A stretch of 64,000 bases of DNA, taken from contig CAWFIT010000006.1 of assembly GCA_963815965.1 (NCBI GenBank), positions 62,001 to 126,000 on the forward strand, given 5' to 3'. Position numbers and translations under genes: made by a program. Source of the DNA: DASVFB01 sp963815965 (GTDB lineage: Bacteria; Actinomycetota; Thermoleophilia; Gaiellales; Gaiellaceae). The notes beneath the pieces were generated by a model. It had not been told where the DNA came from, did no database searches, and worked only from the letters and a program-made list of their open reading frames with translations. Positions 18,281 through 30,618 of this stretch are shown here, piece by piece (the stretch's first letter is position 1; each line of letters begins with the position of its first letter).

Positions 18281-18808
18281 GCCCCAGATGTCGCGGTAGA
18301 TCCCCTTCAGGTCCTCGACGCGGTCGACGTACGCGCGGGTCTCGCTGAACCGGATGCCCTGGCCGTCCGCGAGCCAGCGGTCGACGTTGTTCTGCCCCGC
18401 GTTGTACGCGGCGAGCGCGGCTTGCTCGTCGTCGTACTTGTCGAGCAGGTGGCGGAGATACCACGCGCCGTAGCGCACGTTGATCTCGGGGTTGTAGAGA
18501 TCCGACTGGTGAAAGTTCGTGCCGCCGGTGTGCAGCGCGATGCCGTCCGCGGTCGACGGCAGGAGCTGCATCAGGCCGATCGCTCCCGACGACGACTTCG
18601 CGTTGGCGTGGAACTTCGACTCCGTGTAGATCACCGCGGCGAGCAACGCTGGGTCGAGGTGGTAGTTGCGCGCATGACCGGTCACGATCGCCTGGTAGCG
18701 AAGCGGGTAGCGCTCTCGCTGGACGAAGTCGGGTGTCGCGAGCAGGAACCACGCGGCGACGCCCGCCGCCGCAGCGACGAGCACGGTGAGCGTTGCGAGA
18801 CGCTTCAC
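18266..18808 (-). CDS. Soluble lytic transglycosylase-like protein (SLT domain)
   Basis: A 180-residue exported muramidase-type enzyme that cleaves glycan strands of peptidoglycan. An N-terminal hydrophobic anchor or signal (residues 5-24) is followed by one SLT domain: catalytic Glu in YTESKFH (near residue 63), GAIGLMQLLPST (near 75), and AALAAYNAG near 133. It overlaps the end of the cyclase gene by 15 bp on the opposite strand and the start of the rpsA-coaE stop (ATGA-type coupling), so it is likely cotranscribed behind rpsA-coaE. Confidence 0.9.
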   Translation of the reverse strand: MKRLATLTVLVAAAAGVAAWFLLATPDFVQRERYPLRYQAIVTGHARNYHLDPALLAAVIYTESKFHANAKSSSGAIGLMQLLPSTADGIALHTGGTNFHQSDLYNPEINVRYGAWYLRHLLDKYDDEQAALAAYNAGQNNVDRWLADGQGIRFSETRAYVDRVEDLKGIYRDIWGSKLG

Positions 18809-20742
18809 GTAGTGAGATCTTGAACCACGGACGAGACGAACTCGTCGAGGTCCTCGAGCGAACCGGTATTCACGTAGGAGTAGTCGGAGCGCTTCGTCTT
18901 CTCCTTGTCGTCGATCAGGCGCGTCTCACGGTCGCCCGGCAGCGGCTCGCGCCGCGCCTCGCGCAGTGCCTTCGGCGCCGTGATCACGACGACCTTGTCG
19001 AACCGCTCGTCTCCCCCGGTCTCGTAGAGCAGCGGCACCTCGGTCACCGCGAGCGGCGCCGTCTGCCGTTCCCGCCACTCGAGATAGTGCGTGACAACGC
19101 GCGGGTGCAGCAGCGCCTCGAGCCAGGCCAGCTGCTCGCGGTCGGCGAAGACGACCGCGGCGATGTCCGAGCGTTTCGTCGTTCCGAAGCGCTCGAGCAG
19201 CGCTCCCTCGACCTCGGGGTCCTCCTCGATCAACTGGTGGACAATCTCGTCGCTCGAGATCGTCGCCGCGCCATGGCGCGCGAACGCCCGTAGCGCCTCG
19301 CTCTTCCCGGCGCCGATGCCGCCGGTGATCGCGACGTTAAGCGGTTTCCGGCTCGTCGCGCTGTGCCGGCTCGGCTTCGGCTTCCGGCGCGCGACTTCGA
19401 CTTCCGCGACAGGCTCCGCTCGGCTCGGCTCCGGCTCCGGCTCGGCTTCCGCGACAGGCTCGGGCTCCGGCTCAGCTTCCGCGACCGGCTCGGCTTCCGC
19501 GACAGGCTCGGGCTCAGGCTCTTCCTCGGCCGTCGCATCCGCGGAAGCGGTCGAGCCTTCTGCGAAGACCTCCTCGGAGAGACCGAGGTTCGGCGTCAGC
19601 TGGCTTCCCTCGTCCGCGCCCTCGTCGCCGTCGTCGCCGTCCACACGCTTCATCGAAAGGGAGAGCCTGCGGCGCTCCGCGTCGACCTCGAGGATCAGCA
19701 CCTTCACGTCCTGACCCTGCGAGACGACCTCGCGCGGGTTCTCGACGTGATGCTGCGCGAGCTCGGAGATGTGAACGAGACCTTCGACGCCGGGGAGGAT
19801 CTCCACGAAGGCACCGAACGTGACGACCTTCGTCACCTTGCCGTCGACGACGTCGCCTTCCTTGTACGCCTCCAGCACCTGCTGCCACGGGTCGGCCTGC
19901 GTCTGCTTGAGGCCGAGCGAGATGCGCTGGCGCTCGCGGTCGATGTCAAGAACCTTGACGTTCACGGTCTGGCCGATCTCGAGCACCTCGGACGGGTGGT
20001 TGACATGCGACCACGAAAGCTCCGAGATGTGGATCAGGCCGTCCATGCCGTCGAGGTCGACGAACGCGCCGAAGTCGACGATGTTCGAGATCTGTCCCTC
20101 GACGACGTCGCCCGGGTTGAGCTTGTCGAGGATGCGCTGGCGCTGGTCTTTGCGCTCCTCCTCCAGCACCGCGCGGCGCGAGAGGACGACGTTGTTGCGG
20201 GAGCGGTTCAGCTCGATCACCTTGCAGCGCAGCTCCTGGCCGAGGAACTCGTCCAGATCCTGCACGCGCCTGATGTCCACGAGCGACGCAGGCAGAAAGC
20301 CGCGCACGCCGAGGTCGAGGATCAAGCCACCCTTGACGACCTCGATCACCCGACCGTCGACCGGTTCCCCGGACTCGGCGGCAGTCTCAATCCGCTTCCA
20401 CGCGAGCTCGAAGCGCGCACGCTTCTTGGAGAGGATCAGGCGGCCCTCGGCGTCCTCCTTGGTCAGCACGAGCGCGTCGATCTCCTCGCCGACGGCGACC
20501 TCGTCGGCCGGGTTGACCGAGCGCCGAATCGAGAGCTCGGCGGTCGGGATGACGCCTTCCGACTTGTAACCGATGTCGACGAGCACCTCGTCCTTGTCGA
20601 CGCGGACGACCGTGCCGTGCACGACTTGCCCCTCGTTGATCTCGGGGAACGTCGACTCGTAATCGGGAACGAGTTCGCCGTCGGGGCCGGTCACCCAAAC
20701 GCCGGGCTCGGCTTCCTGCGCAGTCACGTCTTCGGTAGCCAT
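18805..20742 (-). CDS. rpsA-coaE: Ribosomal protein S1 / dephospho-CoA kinase fusion
   Basis: One 645-residue frame. Residues ~30-380 contain four S1 RNA-binding domains (GQVVHGTVVRV, GEPVDGRVIEV, GDVVEGQISNI, GDVVDGKVTKV begin them), the actinobacterial S1 set. A Pro/Glu/Ala/Val linker (~395-450) follows, then a complete dephospho-CoA kinase: P-loop TGGIGAGKS (near 460), DEIVHQL, and the lid region. S1 recruits mRNA to the 30S subunit; CoaE makes the last phosphorylation of coenzyme A. rpsA and coaE are adjacent in other actinobacteria such as mycobacteria; here no stop separates them. ATG 20740-20742 follows a TATACT -10 (20758-20763, minus strand) by 15 nt. Confidence 0.9.
   Translation of the reverse strand: MATEDVTAQEAEPGVWVTGPDGELVPDYESTFPEINEGQVVHGTVVRVDKDEVLVDIGYKSEGVIPTAELSIRRSVNPADEVAVGEEIDALVLTKEDAEGRLILSKKRARFELAWKRIETAAESGEPVDGRVIEVVKGGLILDLGVRGFLPASLVDIRRVQDLDEFLGQELRCKVIELNRSRNNVVLSRRAVLEEERKDQRQRILDKLNPGDVVEGQISNIVDFGAFVDLDGMDGLIHISELSWSHVNHPSEVLEIGQTVNVKVLDIDRERQRISLGLKQTQADPWQQVLEAYKEGDVVDGKVTKVVTFGAFVEILPGVEGLVHISELAQHHVENPREVVSQGQDVKVLILEVDAERRRLSLSMKRVDGDDGDEGADEGSQLTPNLGLSEEVFAEGSTASADATAEEEPEPEPVAEAEPVAEAEPEPEPVAEAEPEPEPSRAEPVAEVEVARRKPKPSRHSATSRKPLNVAITGGIGAGKSEALRAFARHGAATISSDEIVHQLIEEDPEVEGALLERFGTTKRSDIAAVVFADREQLAWLEALLHPRVVTHYLEWRERQTAPLAVTEVPLLYETGGDERFDKVVVITAPKALREARREPLPGDRETRLIDDKEKTKRSDYSYVNTGSLEDLDEFVSSVVQDLTT
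19400..19531. repeat. Minisatellite encoding the S1-CoaE linker
   Basis: Tandem imperfect copies of a GC-rich unit containing GCTTCCGCGACAGGCTCGG and its short variant, encoding alternating EPEPVAEAEP-type repeats on the minus strand. Such repeats change length easily, so linker length between the S1 and CoaE parts probably varies among strains. Confidence 0.7.
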
Positions 20743-20818
20743 CGACAAAGGCCGGTCAGTATAGCCGCGGGGTCGCGAACCGACCGTGAGCCCGAGAAGA
20801 CCGGCACAACGGTCCTAT

Positions 20819-20845
20819 CCGGTTCGCGTGGAACCGGTTTTTCTT
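20819..20845 (+). terminator. Intrinsic terminator-like hairpin
   Basis: CCGGTTC, 5-nt loop, GAACCGG followed by TTTTTCTT on the + strand. It lies between the nuclease stop and the rpsA promoter, both on the minus strand, so the T-run points the wrong way for the nuclease. It may stop antisense transcription, or act as a stem without termination for the nuclease mRNA. Confidence 0.45.
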
Positions 20846-20854
20846 ACAAACGGT

Positions 20855-24879
<4,025 letters not shown>

Positions 24880-24952
24880 GAGTGGCCTCCCCTGTTTTGA
24901 AACCAGCCCAAAACGACCGGACGATCCTACTGCCTTTTTCGGGCCTGCCTGG

Positions 24953-27505
24953 TTAAGACTTGGCCTCGGCCCAGTTGTCGCCCGAGCCGATGTCCACGGC
25001 GAGCGGAGGATCGAGCGGATACGCGCCGCACATCTCCTCGCGCACGAGCGTGCGCACCCCGCTCACCTCTGCGTCCGGCACCTCGAGCAGCAGCTCGTCG
25101 TGCACCTGCAGCACGAGCCGCGCGGCGCGCCCTTCACCGCGCAGCCGCTCGTGGATGTGCAGCATCGCGACCTTGATGATGTCGGCGTTCGAGCCCTGCA
25201 TCACGAAGTTCACCGCGAGGCGCTCGCCCAGCTGGCGCGTCTGCCGGCTCGATGCGCGGATCTCCTGCACCGGCCGTCGCCGCCCGAGCAGCGACGTGAC
25301 GTAGCCGTCGCGCGTCGCCTGCTCTTTCGTCCGCTCGATGAAATCCTGCACGAGCGGGAAGCGCGCGAGGTACGCGTCGATGTACGCCTGAGCCTCCTCG
25401 CGCGGGATCTCCAGGTTCTCGGAGAGGCCGAACGCGGAGATGCCGTAGACGATGCCGAAGTTGATCATCTTCGCGACGCTGCGCTCGGCCGGCGTCAGCT
25501 TGCCCGGCTCGACGCCAAGCACTTCGGCCGCCGTCGCGGTGTGGATGTCGTCGCCGCGCTCGAACGCCTCGCGCAGCTTCGGCTCGCCGCTCACGTGCGC
25601 GAGGATGCGGAGCTCGATCTGCGAGTAGTCCGCGCTCATCAGCCGGTGACCCTGCTCGGCGATGAACGCGCTGCGGATCTCGCGGCCGAGGTCGGTGCGG
25701 ATCGGGATCGCCTGAAGGTTCGGGTTCGTCGTCGACAGCCGGCCCGTCGACGCAACCGCCTGGTTGATCGTCGTGTGCAGGCGGCCGTCCGGGCCGAGCA
25801 TCGACGGCAGCGGCCCGAGGTACGTATTCAGAAGCTTCGAGTACTCGCGCCACTCCTCGATCACCTCGACGATCTCGTGCTCGTGGCGGATCGACCGCAG
25901 CACGCGCGTGTCCGTGGAATAGCCGGTCTTGCCCTTGCGGCCGGGCGTCAGGCCCAGCGTTTCGAACAGGATCCGTGCGACCTGCGGCGTCGAGCCGATC
26001 ATGAACTCCTCGCCGGCGAGCTCGTAGCTGCGCGACTCGAGCTCCTCGACACGGTCGGCGAGGCGCGCGGTGATCTCCCCCATGCGGTACGTGTCGATCT
26101 TCACGCCCGCGTCCTCCATCGCGGCGAGCACATGCGTCAGCGGCAGCTCGACGTTGCGGTAGAGGCGCTCGACGTCGCGTTCACGCAGCCGGTCGACCAT
26201 CAACGGCGCAAGGCGGCGCGGCGTCTCGGCGGCCTTCACGAGCGCGGTCGTCTCTTCGTCCACAACGGGGTCGGGAATCACCTCGACGCCGTACTCCGCG
26301 GCGAGATCGTCGAGGAGGTACTCCGCCCGGCCGGGCTCGATCAGGTACGCGGCGAGCATCGTGTCCTCGAGCGGTTCGACGCGCTGCGTCTTCGCGTCGT
26401 GCGCGATTACGCGCTCGTCGACGCGCAGTGGGCGAGTGCCGATCACGACTCCCTCGTCACCTGCGGCGGCTGCACGATCGGCGAGGAGTGCGTAGCCGTC
26501 ACCTTCGACGGGCATGACGATCCCCTCGCGCCACCCCACGTGCGTGCCGACGACCTTCGGCCGCTCGGCGGCCGGCACCGCCTCGTCCAGCAGGTCGATC
26601 CGGTTGAGGAGGTTCCTGAACTCGAAGCGCCTGAACATCTCGCGCAGCTGCGAGCGGTCAGGCGGCGCAAGAACGAGCTGCGACGGATCGAGGTCGATGT
26701 CGAGGTCGCGGCGCATCGTTGCGAGCTCTTTCGACTCGCGTGCGACATCGGCGTGCTCGAGGATGTTCTTGCGGCGCGCCGGCGAGAGCTCCTCGGCGTG
26801 CTCGATCACCTCCTCGACCGAGCCGTACTGCGAGATCAGCTGGCCCGCCGTCTTGTCGCCGATGCCCGGAACTCCGGGGATGTTGTCCGACGTGTCGCCC
26901 TTCAGCCCGATGAAGTCGGGCACCTGGTCGGGGCGGATGCCGTACCGCGCTTCGACGCGCTCGGGCGTGTACACGTGCGGCTCCTGCACCCCGCGCGGCG
27001 TCATCATCAGGCTGACGTTCTCGGTCACGAGCTGGAACGCGTCGCGGTCGGTGGAGACGACGCACGTCTTGATCCCTGCCTCGTCGGCGCGCGTCGCGAG
27101 CGTCGCGATCACGTCGTCCGCCTCCCACCCCTCGAACTCGAGATTCTGGTAGCCGAACGCCTCGACGATCGGGCGGAAGTACGGGAACTGCTCGCGGAGC
27201 AGGTCCGCCATCTGCTTGCGTCCTTCCTTGTAGACCTGCGTCGTCGCGATCGCGGCGCGCTCGGTCGGCCGCGTGTCCCAGGCGACCGCGACCGCCTTCG
27301 GCTTGTAGTCGGTAAGGAGCTTGAAGAGCATGTTCGTGAAGCCGAGCAGGGCATTCGTCGGGAAGCCGTCGCTCGTCGCGAGCTCCTCCGGGAGCGCGAA
27401 GTACGCGCGGTAGGCGAGGTTGTTGCCGTCGACGAGGAAGAGCTCGCTGTCGCGCACGGGGCCGTCGTCGAGCTGCAGCTCCGTTCCTTCGACTGTTTTG
27501 GGCAC
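24953..27505 (-). CDS. polA: DNA polymerase I
   Basis: An 850-residue repair/replication polymerase. Residues ~20-290: 5'-3' exonuclease (FLVDGNNLAYRAYF; LKGDTSDNIPGVPGIGDKTA helix-hairpin-helix). Residues ~300-470: 3'-5' exonuclease fold in which the metal-binding DxE motif is not evident, so proofreading is probably absent as in Taq and mycobacterial enzymes. Residues ~480-850: polymerase domain with DYSQIELRILAHVSGE, KMINFGIVYGISAFGL and VHDELLLEVP. GTG 27503-27505 lies 6 nt after a -10-like TACCGT, which overlaps the divergent promoter of the acetyltransferase gene. Confidence 0.97.
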   Translation of the reverse strand: MPKTVEGTELQLDDGPVRDSELFLVDGNNLAYRAYFALPEELATSDGFPTNALLGFTNMLFKLLTDYKPKAVAVAWDTRPTERAAIATTQVYKEGRKQMADLLREQFPYFRPIVEAFGYQNLEFEGWEADDVIATLATRADEAGIKTCVVSTDRDAFQLVTENVSLMMTPRGVQEPHVYTPERVEARYGIRPDQVPDFIGLKGDTSDNIPGVPGIGDKTAGQLISQYGSVEEVIEHAEELSPARRKNILEHADVARESKELATMRRDLDIDLDPSQLVLAPPDRSQLREMFRRFEFRNLLNRIDLLDEAVPAAERPKVVGTHVGWREGIVMPVEGDGYALLADRAAAAGDEGVVIGTRPLRVDERVIAHDAKTQRVEPLEDTMLAAYLIEPGRAEYLLDDLAAEYGVEVIPDPVVDEETTALVKAAETPRRLAPLMVDRLRERDVERLYRNVELPLTHVLAAMEDAGVKIDTYRMGEITARLADRVEELESRSYELAGEEFMIGSTPQVARILFETLGLTPGRKGKTGYSTDTRVLRSIRHEHEIVEVIEEWREYSKLLNTYLGPLPSMLGPDGRLHTTINQAVASTGRLSTTNPNLQAIPIRTDLGREIRSAFIAEQGHRLMSADYSQIELRILAHVSGEPKLREAFERGDDIHTATAAEVLGVEPGKLTPAERSVAKMINFGIVYGISAFGLSENLEIPREEAQAYIDAYLARFPLVQDFIERTKEQATRDGYVTSLLGRRRPVQEIRASSRQTRQLGERLAVNFVMQGSNADIIKVAMLHIHERLRGEGRAARLVLQVHDELLLEVPDAEVSGVRTLVREEMCGAYPLDPPLAVDIGSGDNWAEAKS

Positions 27506-27511
27506 AGTCCA

Positions 27512-27521
27512 ACGGTAACGT
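27512..27521. promoter_or_regulatory. Overlapping divergent -10 elements (polA / GNAT)
   Basis: ACGGTAACGT contains TACCGT on the minus strand (6 nt before the polA GTG) and TAACGT on the plus strand (9 nt before the GNAT ATG). The two promoters share bases, so they should compete, and both transcripts would be leaderless. Confidence 0.4.
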
Positions 27522-27530
27522 CTTGGCGCG

Positions 27531-28445
27531 ATGATCCGGCGCTTCACGGACAGCGACGTCGGCCCCGCCGCGGAGATGCTCGCGGAGCGACACGCGCGGC
27601 ATCTCGAGGCCGAGCCGCTGCTTCCAGCCGAAGTCGATTTTCGCGCGCAGATCGAGAGCGAATGGGGCGTCGAGGGCTCCAGCGGCGTCATCTCGGAGCA
27701 CGGCTATCTCTTCGCGCGCCCGCTCCCGTATGGGCAAAGCGACCTGACATGGATGGTCGCCGGGATCGGCGGCCACGCGGTGTCGGGCGACCCGGAGCAC
27801 GCGCGCGACCTGTACGCCGTTGCTGCAGCCGCGTGGGCCGAGGCCGGACACGAGCGCCACGGCGTCTTCCTCCCCTCGCACGAAGGCGCGTTCGTCGACG
27901 CCTGGTTCCGGCTGAGCTTCGGCGCATCGGGGGTGCTCGCGATGCGCGAGACGGTGCCCGAGCCGCCGGCTGCTCCCGCTGTCGCCATCCGCGCGGGATC
28001 GCCGGAGGATCTCGAGGTCGCCGCACAGCTCGACATGGCGATGTCTACGTCGATGGAGCCCTCACCGAGCTTCTCGCAGCTGGGCTCGTCCACGCACGAG
28101 CAGCTCGTCGAGGAATGGCGCGACACGTGGGAAGAGGAAGAGTTCGTGCACTTCGTCGCCGAGCTCGACGACCGTGCGGTCGGGCACATCCTGCTCTACA
28201 AGCGGCCGCACGATCTACGGGTGCCGACGGACTCGATCGACCTTGCGGCCGCGTCGACGTTCCCCGAAGCGCGTGGATGGGGCGCGGGACTGGCGCTGAC
28301 CGAGCACGTCCTCCACTGGGCACACGAGCACGGCTACCCGACGATGACCACCGACTGGCGGATGACGAACCTGCTCGCGTCGCGGTTCTGGCCGAAGCGA
28401 GGCTTCAGGCGCACGTTTCTCCGGCTGTACCGGGCGCTCCCCTGA
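27531..28445 (+). CDS. Double GNAT-family N-acetyltransferase
   Basis: A 304-residue protein with two GNAT folds in tandem: residues ~1-145 (IRRFTDSDVGPAAEML start; acetyl-CoA loop degenerate) and ~150-304 (VAIRAGSPEDLEVAAQL start; EARGWGAGLALTEHVLHWA is the pyrophosphate-binding loop and helix; NLLASRFWPKRGFR the terminal motif). Only the second half looks competent to bind acetyl-CoA, the usual pattern in mycothiol-synthase-like double GNATs. Substrate unknown. Its stop overlaps the next gene's probable CTG start. Confidence 0.85.
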   Translation: MIRRFTDSDVGPAAEMLAERHARHLEAEPLLPAEVDFRAQIESEWGVEGSSGVISEHGYLFARPLPYGQSDLTWMVAGIGGHAVSGDPEHARDLYAVAAAAWAEAGHERHGVFLPSHEGAFVDAWFRLSFGASGVLAMRETVPEPPAAPAVAIRAGSPEDLEVAAQLDMAMSTSMEPSPSFSQLGSSTHEQLVEEWRDTWEEEEFVHFVAELDDRAVGHILLYKRPHDLRVPTDSIDLAAASTFPEARGWGAGLALTEHVLHWAHEHGYPTMTTDWRMTNLLASRFWPKRGFRRTFLRLYRALP

Positions 28446-29944
28446 CGCGCATTCCGCTCCTCGCGGGCTCCAGGATCGCCGTCGTCAACGCGGGCGACGA
28501 CGCCGTCGTGCTCGCGCCGCCGCCGCCGCGCGATCCAGTGGCTGACGTCGCCGGCGCGGTTCGCGACTCGCTGCGCTTTCCGCTCGCGGGCGAGCCACTC
28601 GAGAGCCTCGTGCCACGCCGAGGGCGCGCAACAGTCGTGATCGAGCCGACGGCGCAACCGATTCCAGGAACGCGGGTGGATCCTCGCTCGGCCGCGCTCG
28701 CCGTAGCGATCGACGAGCTCGAGCGGTCGGGCGTTCCCTCCGAGCGGACGACGATCCTCGTTGCAGGCGGCCTCGCGCGGCGCACGGCCGAGCGCGACGT
28801 CGACCAGTTCGTGCCTCCGGCGTTCGCGCGCCGCTTCCGCGGCTCGGTCGAGGTGCACGACGCTGAGTCGCCGGACCTCGTCCCGCTTCCGATCGAGGGA
28901 CGGGACGTGCGCGTCCATCCCACGCTCCTCGAGACGGATCTCGTGCTCACGGTCAGCGCCGCAGAAACGGTGCTGCACGGCGGGCCGAGCCTGCTCGTCG
29001 GGGCGTCCGATCCGAGGACGATCCGCTCTGCCGACGCGTACTCGCTGCTCGAGACCGCGGCGTCGCCGGGCTGGCAGCTCGGCGTGGCGCTCGAGCGCGC
29101 GCTCCGCCAACGCGTCGCCGTCGTCGGCACGTCGCTCGTGCACACGCTGCCTCGTCTGACTGGAATGCTGCGCGGCTATCCGTACGACGACGAGTCGCTC
29201 GAACGACTCGTCGGCTCGCCCGTGCGCCATCTCTTCGGCGCGCTTCCAGGCGTCGTCCGCCGGCGTGCGCTGAAGGCGATTCCCGGTTCGCGAGGCATCT
29301 CCGCCGCGTTCTCGGGGCCGCCCTCGGTCGCGCACGCCGAGGCGCTGCTGCGCGGCACCGAGGAGCGCGCGCGCTCTCTCGGCGAGCCTCTCGACGCCGT
29401 GTGCCTCGGCATTCCGGGCACGACGCCGTACCTCCCGCGCGAGCGGCCCAACCCGCTGCTCGCCGCTTACCTCGGCCTCGGCCTCGCACTGCGGCTCTGG
29501 CGCGACGCGTTCCCGGTCGTCGACGGAGGCACGGCGATCCTCGCCCATCCGTTCGAGCGGCGGTTCGCGCATCCCAGCCAGCAGCCGTACCGCGATTTCT
29601 TCCGGGCCATTCGCGCCGGGTCGGCTCGGGAGCTGGACCTGATGCAGGAAGCCGAGCGGTCCGCGGCGGGCGACGCGAAGGCGATCGCGGCGTACCGCAA
29701 CAGGCGCGCACACCATCCGTTGCTGCCGTTCGCCGACTGGGGCGCGTGCGCGCCGGCGCTGGGCCGCCTCGGCGCCGTGTTCGTCGCCGGCTGTCGCGAC
29801 CACGACGCGGCGCGTGCGCTCGGCCTCGTGCCGACGCACGGCATCGGCGCAGCCGTGCAGATGGCGGAGGGTCGTGCCGGACGGCCGTTGCGCATCGGCT
29901 TCGTGCTCGCGCCGCCGTACTTCCCGTTGCGCGTGCGCCCGTGA
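28442..29944 (+). CDS. LarA-like (DUF2088) protein, CTG start
   Basis: A 500-residue protein similar across its length to the nickel-pincer lactate racemase LarA family: an N-terminal LPL-AGSRIAVVNAGDDAVVL strand, VVIEPTAQPIPGTRVDP (the family's D-TRP-P region) and a C-terminal domain. In the segment where LarA has GGGK binding the pincer cofactor, this protein reads HGGPSLLVG, so the Lys appears absent. No ATG/GTG/TTG precedes the conserved N-terminus, and the frame opens at CTG 28442 overlapping the GNAT stop (CTGA). A downstream GTG at 28508 would delete a conserved strand. Either a different racemase/epimerase chemistry or a non-catalytic relative. Confidence 0.65.
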   Translation: MTRIPLLAGSRIAVVNAGDDAVVLAPPPPRDPVADVAGAVRDSLRFPLAGEPLESLVPRRGRATVVIEPTAQPIPGTRVDPRSAALAVAIDELERSGVPSERTTILVAGGLARRTAERDVDQFVPPAFARRFRGSVEVHDAESPDLVPLPIEGRDVRVHPTLLETDLVLTVSAAETVLHGGPSLLVGASDPRTIRSADAYSLLETAASPGWQLGVALERALRQRVAVVGTSLVHTLPRLTGMLRGYPYDDESLERLVGSPVRHLFGALPGVVRRRALKAIPGSRGISAAFSGPPSVAHAEALLRGTEERARSLGEPLDAVCLGIPGTTPYLPRERPNPLLAAYLGLGLALRLWRDAFPVVDGGTAILAHPFERRFAHPSQQPYRDFFRAIRAGSARELDLMQEAERSAAGDAKAIAAYRNRRAHHPLLPFADWGACAPALGRLGAVFVAGCRDHDAARALGLVPTHGIGAAVQMAEGRAGRPLRIGFVLAPPYFPLRVRP

Positions 29945-30618
29945 AGTTCCGCTGCGCAGAGCTGTCGCTGGAGCTTGACGAGCCGCTCATGGCGACTGCG
30001 CCCGTGGCCCCTCGCTGGGAGCTCGTCGAGCGCGCCAAGCCGTGGGGACCCGACCACGGACTCGTGGCCGAGGGCGCCAAGGTGCTGCTCGTCCGACGTT
30101 TCAGTGACGCGCCGACCTCGTCGGAGCGCCGTTACCTCGTGTGCACGAACGGCGCGCGCGACCCCTGTTGCGCGATCCGCGGGCCTGCCGTTGCGCAGGC
30201 GCTCGAGCGCATACGGCCCGGGCAGGTGTACGAATGCTCGCACCTGGGCGGGCACCGGTTCGCCGCAAACGTGCTCGTGCTCCCGGACGGCCTCTGCTTC
30301 GGCCGCCTTGACGCGCGCTCCGCGCCGGCGCTCGCCGACGAGCTCGACGCGGGACGGCTGCCGCTCGAGCATCTCCGCGGACGAACCGCCTTCGAGCTCG
30401 AGCAGCAGGCTGCAGAGATCCTCGTTCGCCGCGAGCTCGCACTCGCCGGGCTCGCCGATTTGACCCTCGTCGAGGGCACGACGTTCAGGCTTCCGGACGG
30501 GCGCCGTGTCACCGCCGTCGTGCGGGGCGAGCAACTCGAACAGCACCGCGTCTCCTGCCGCAACGAAAAGATGGAGGCCGCGGTTCGCTGGGAGCTCGAG
30601 GAGCTAGTCCTCGCCTAG
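29941..30618 (+). CDS. Sucrase/ferredoxin-like thioredoxin-fold [2Fe-2S] protein
   Basis: A 225-residue protein of the sucrase/ferredoxin-like family. CTNGARDPCCAIRG (near residue 65) and CSHLGGHRFAANVLVLPDG (near 98) are the Cys and His ligands typical of this cytosolic thioredoxin-like iron-sulphur group. A role in electron transfer is likely; partner unknown. GTG 29941 overlaps the LarA-like stop (GTGA), so the two are coupled; a redox partner for the LarA-like enzyme is a reasonable guess. Its 3' end overlaps livF by 15 bp on the opposite strand. Confidence 0.8.
   Translation: MKFRCAELSLELDEPLMATAPVAPRWELVERAKPWGPDHGLVAEGAKVLLVRRFSDAPTSSERRYLVCTNGARDPCCAIRGPAVAQALERIRPGQVYECSHLGGHRFAANVLVLPDGLCFGRLDARSAPALADELDAGRLPLEHLRGRTAFELEQQAAEILVRRELALAGLADLTLVEGTTFRLPDGRRVTAVVRGEQLEQHRVSCRNEKMEAAVRWELEELVLA

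Noticed and set aside
19400..19531. CRISPR or non-coding tandem repeat.
   Set aside because: The repeats are in frame and encode the Pro/Glu/Ala linker of the S1-CoaE protein.
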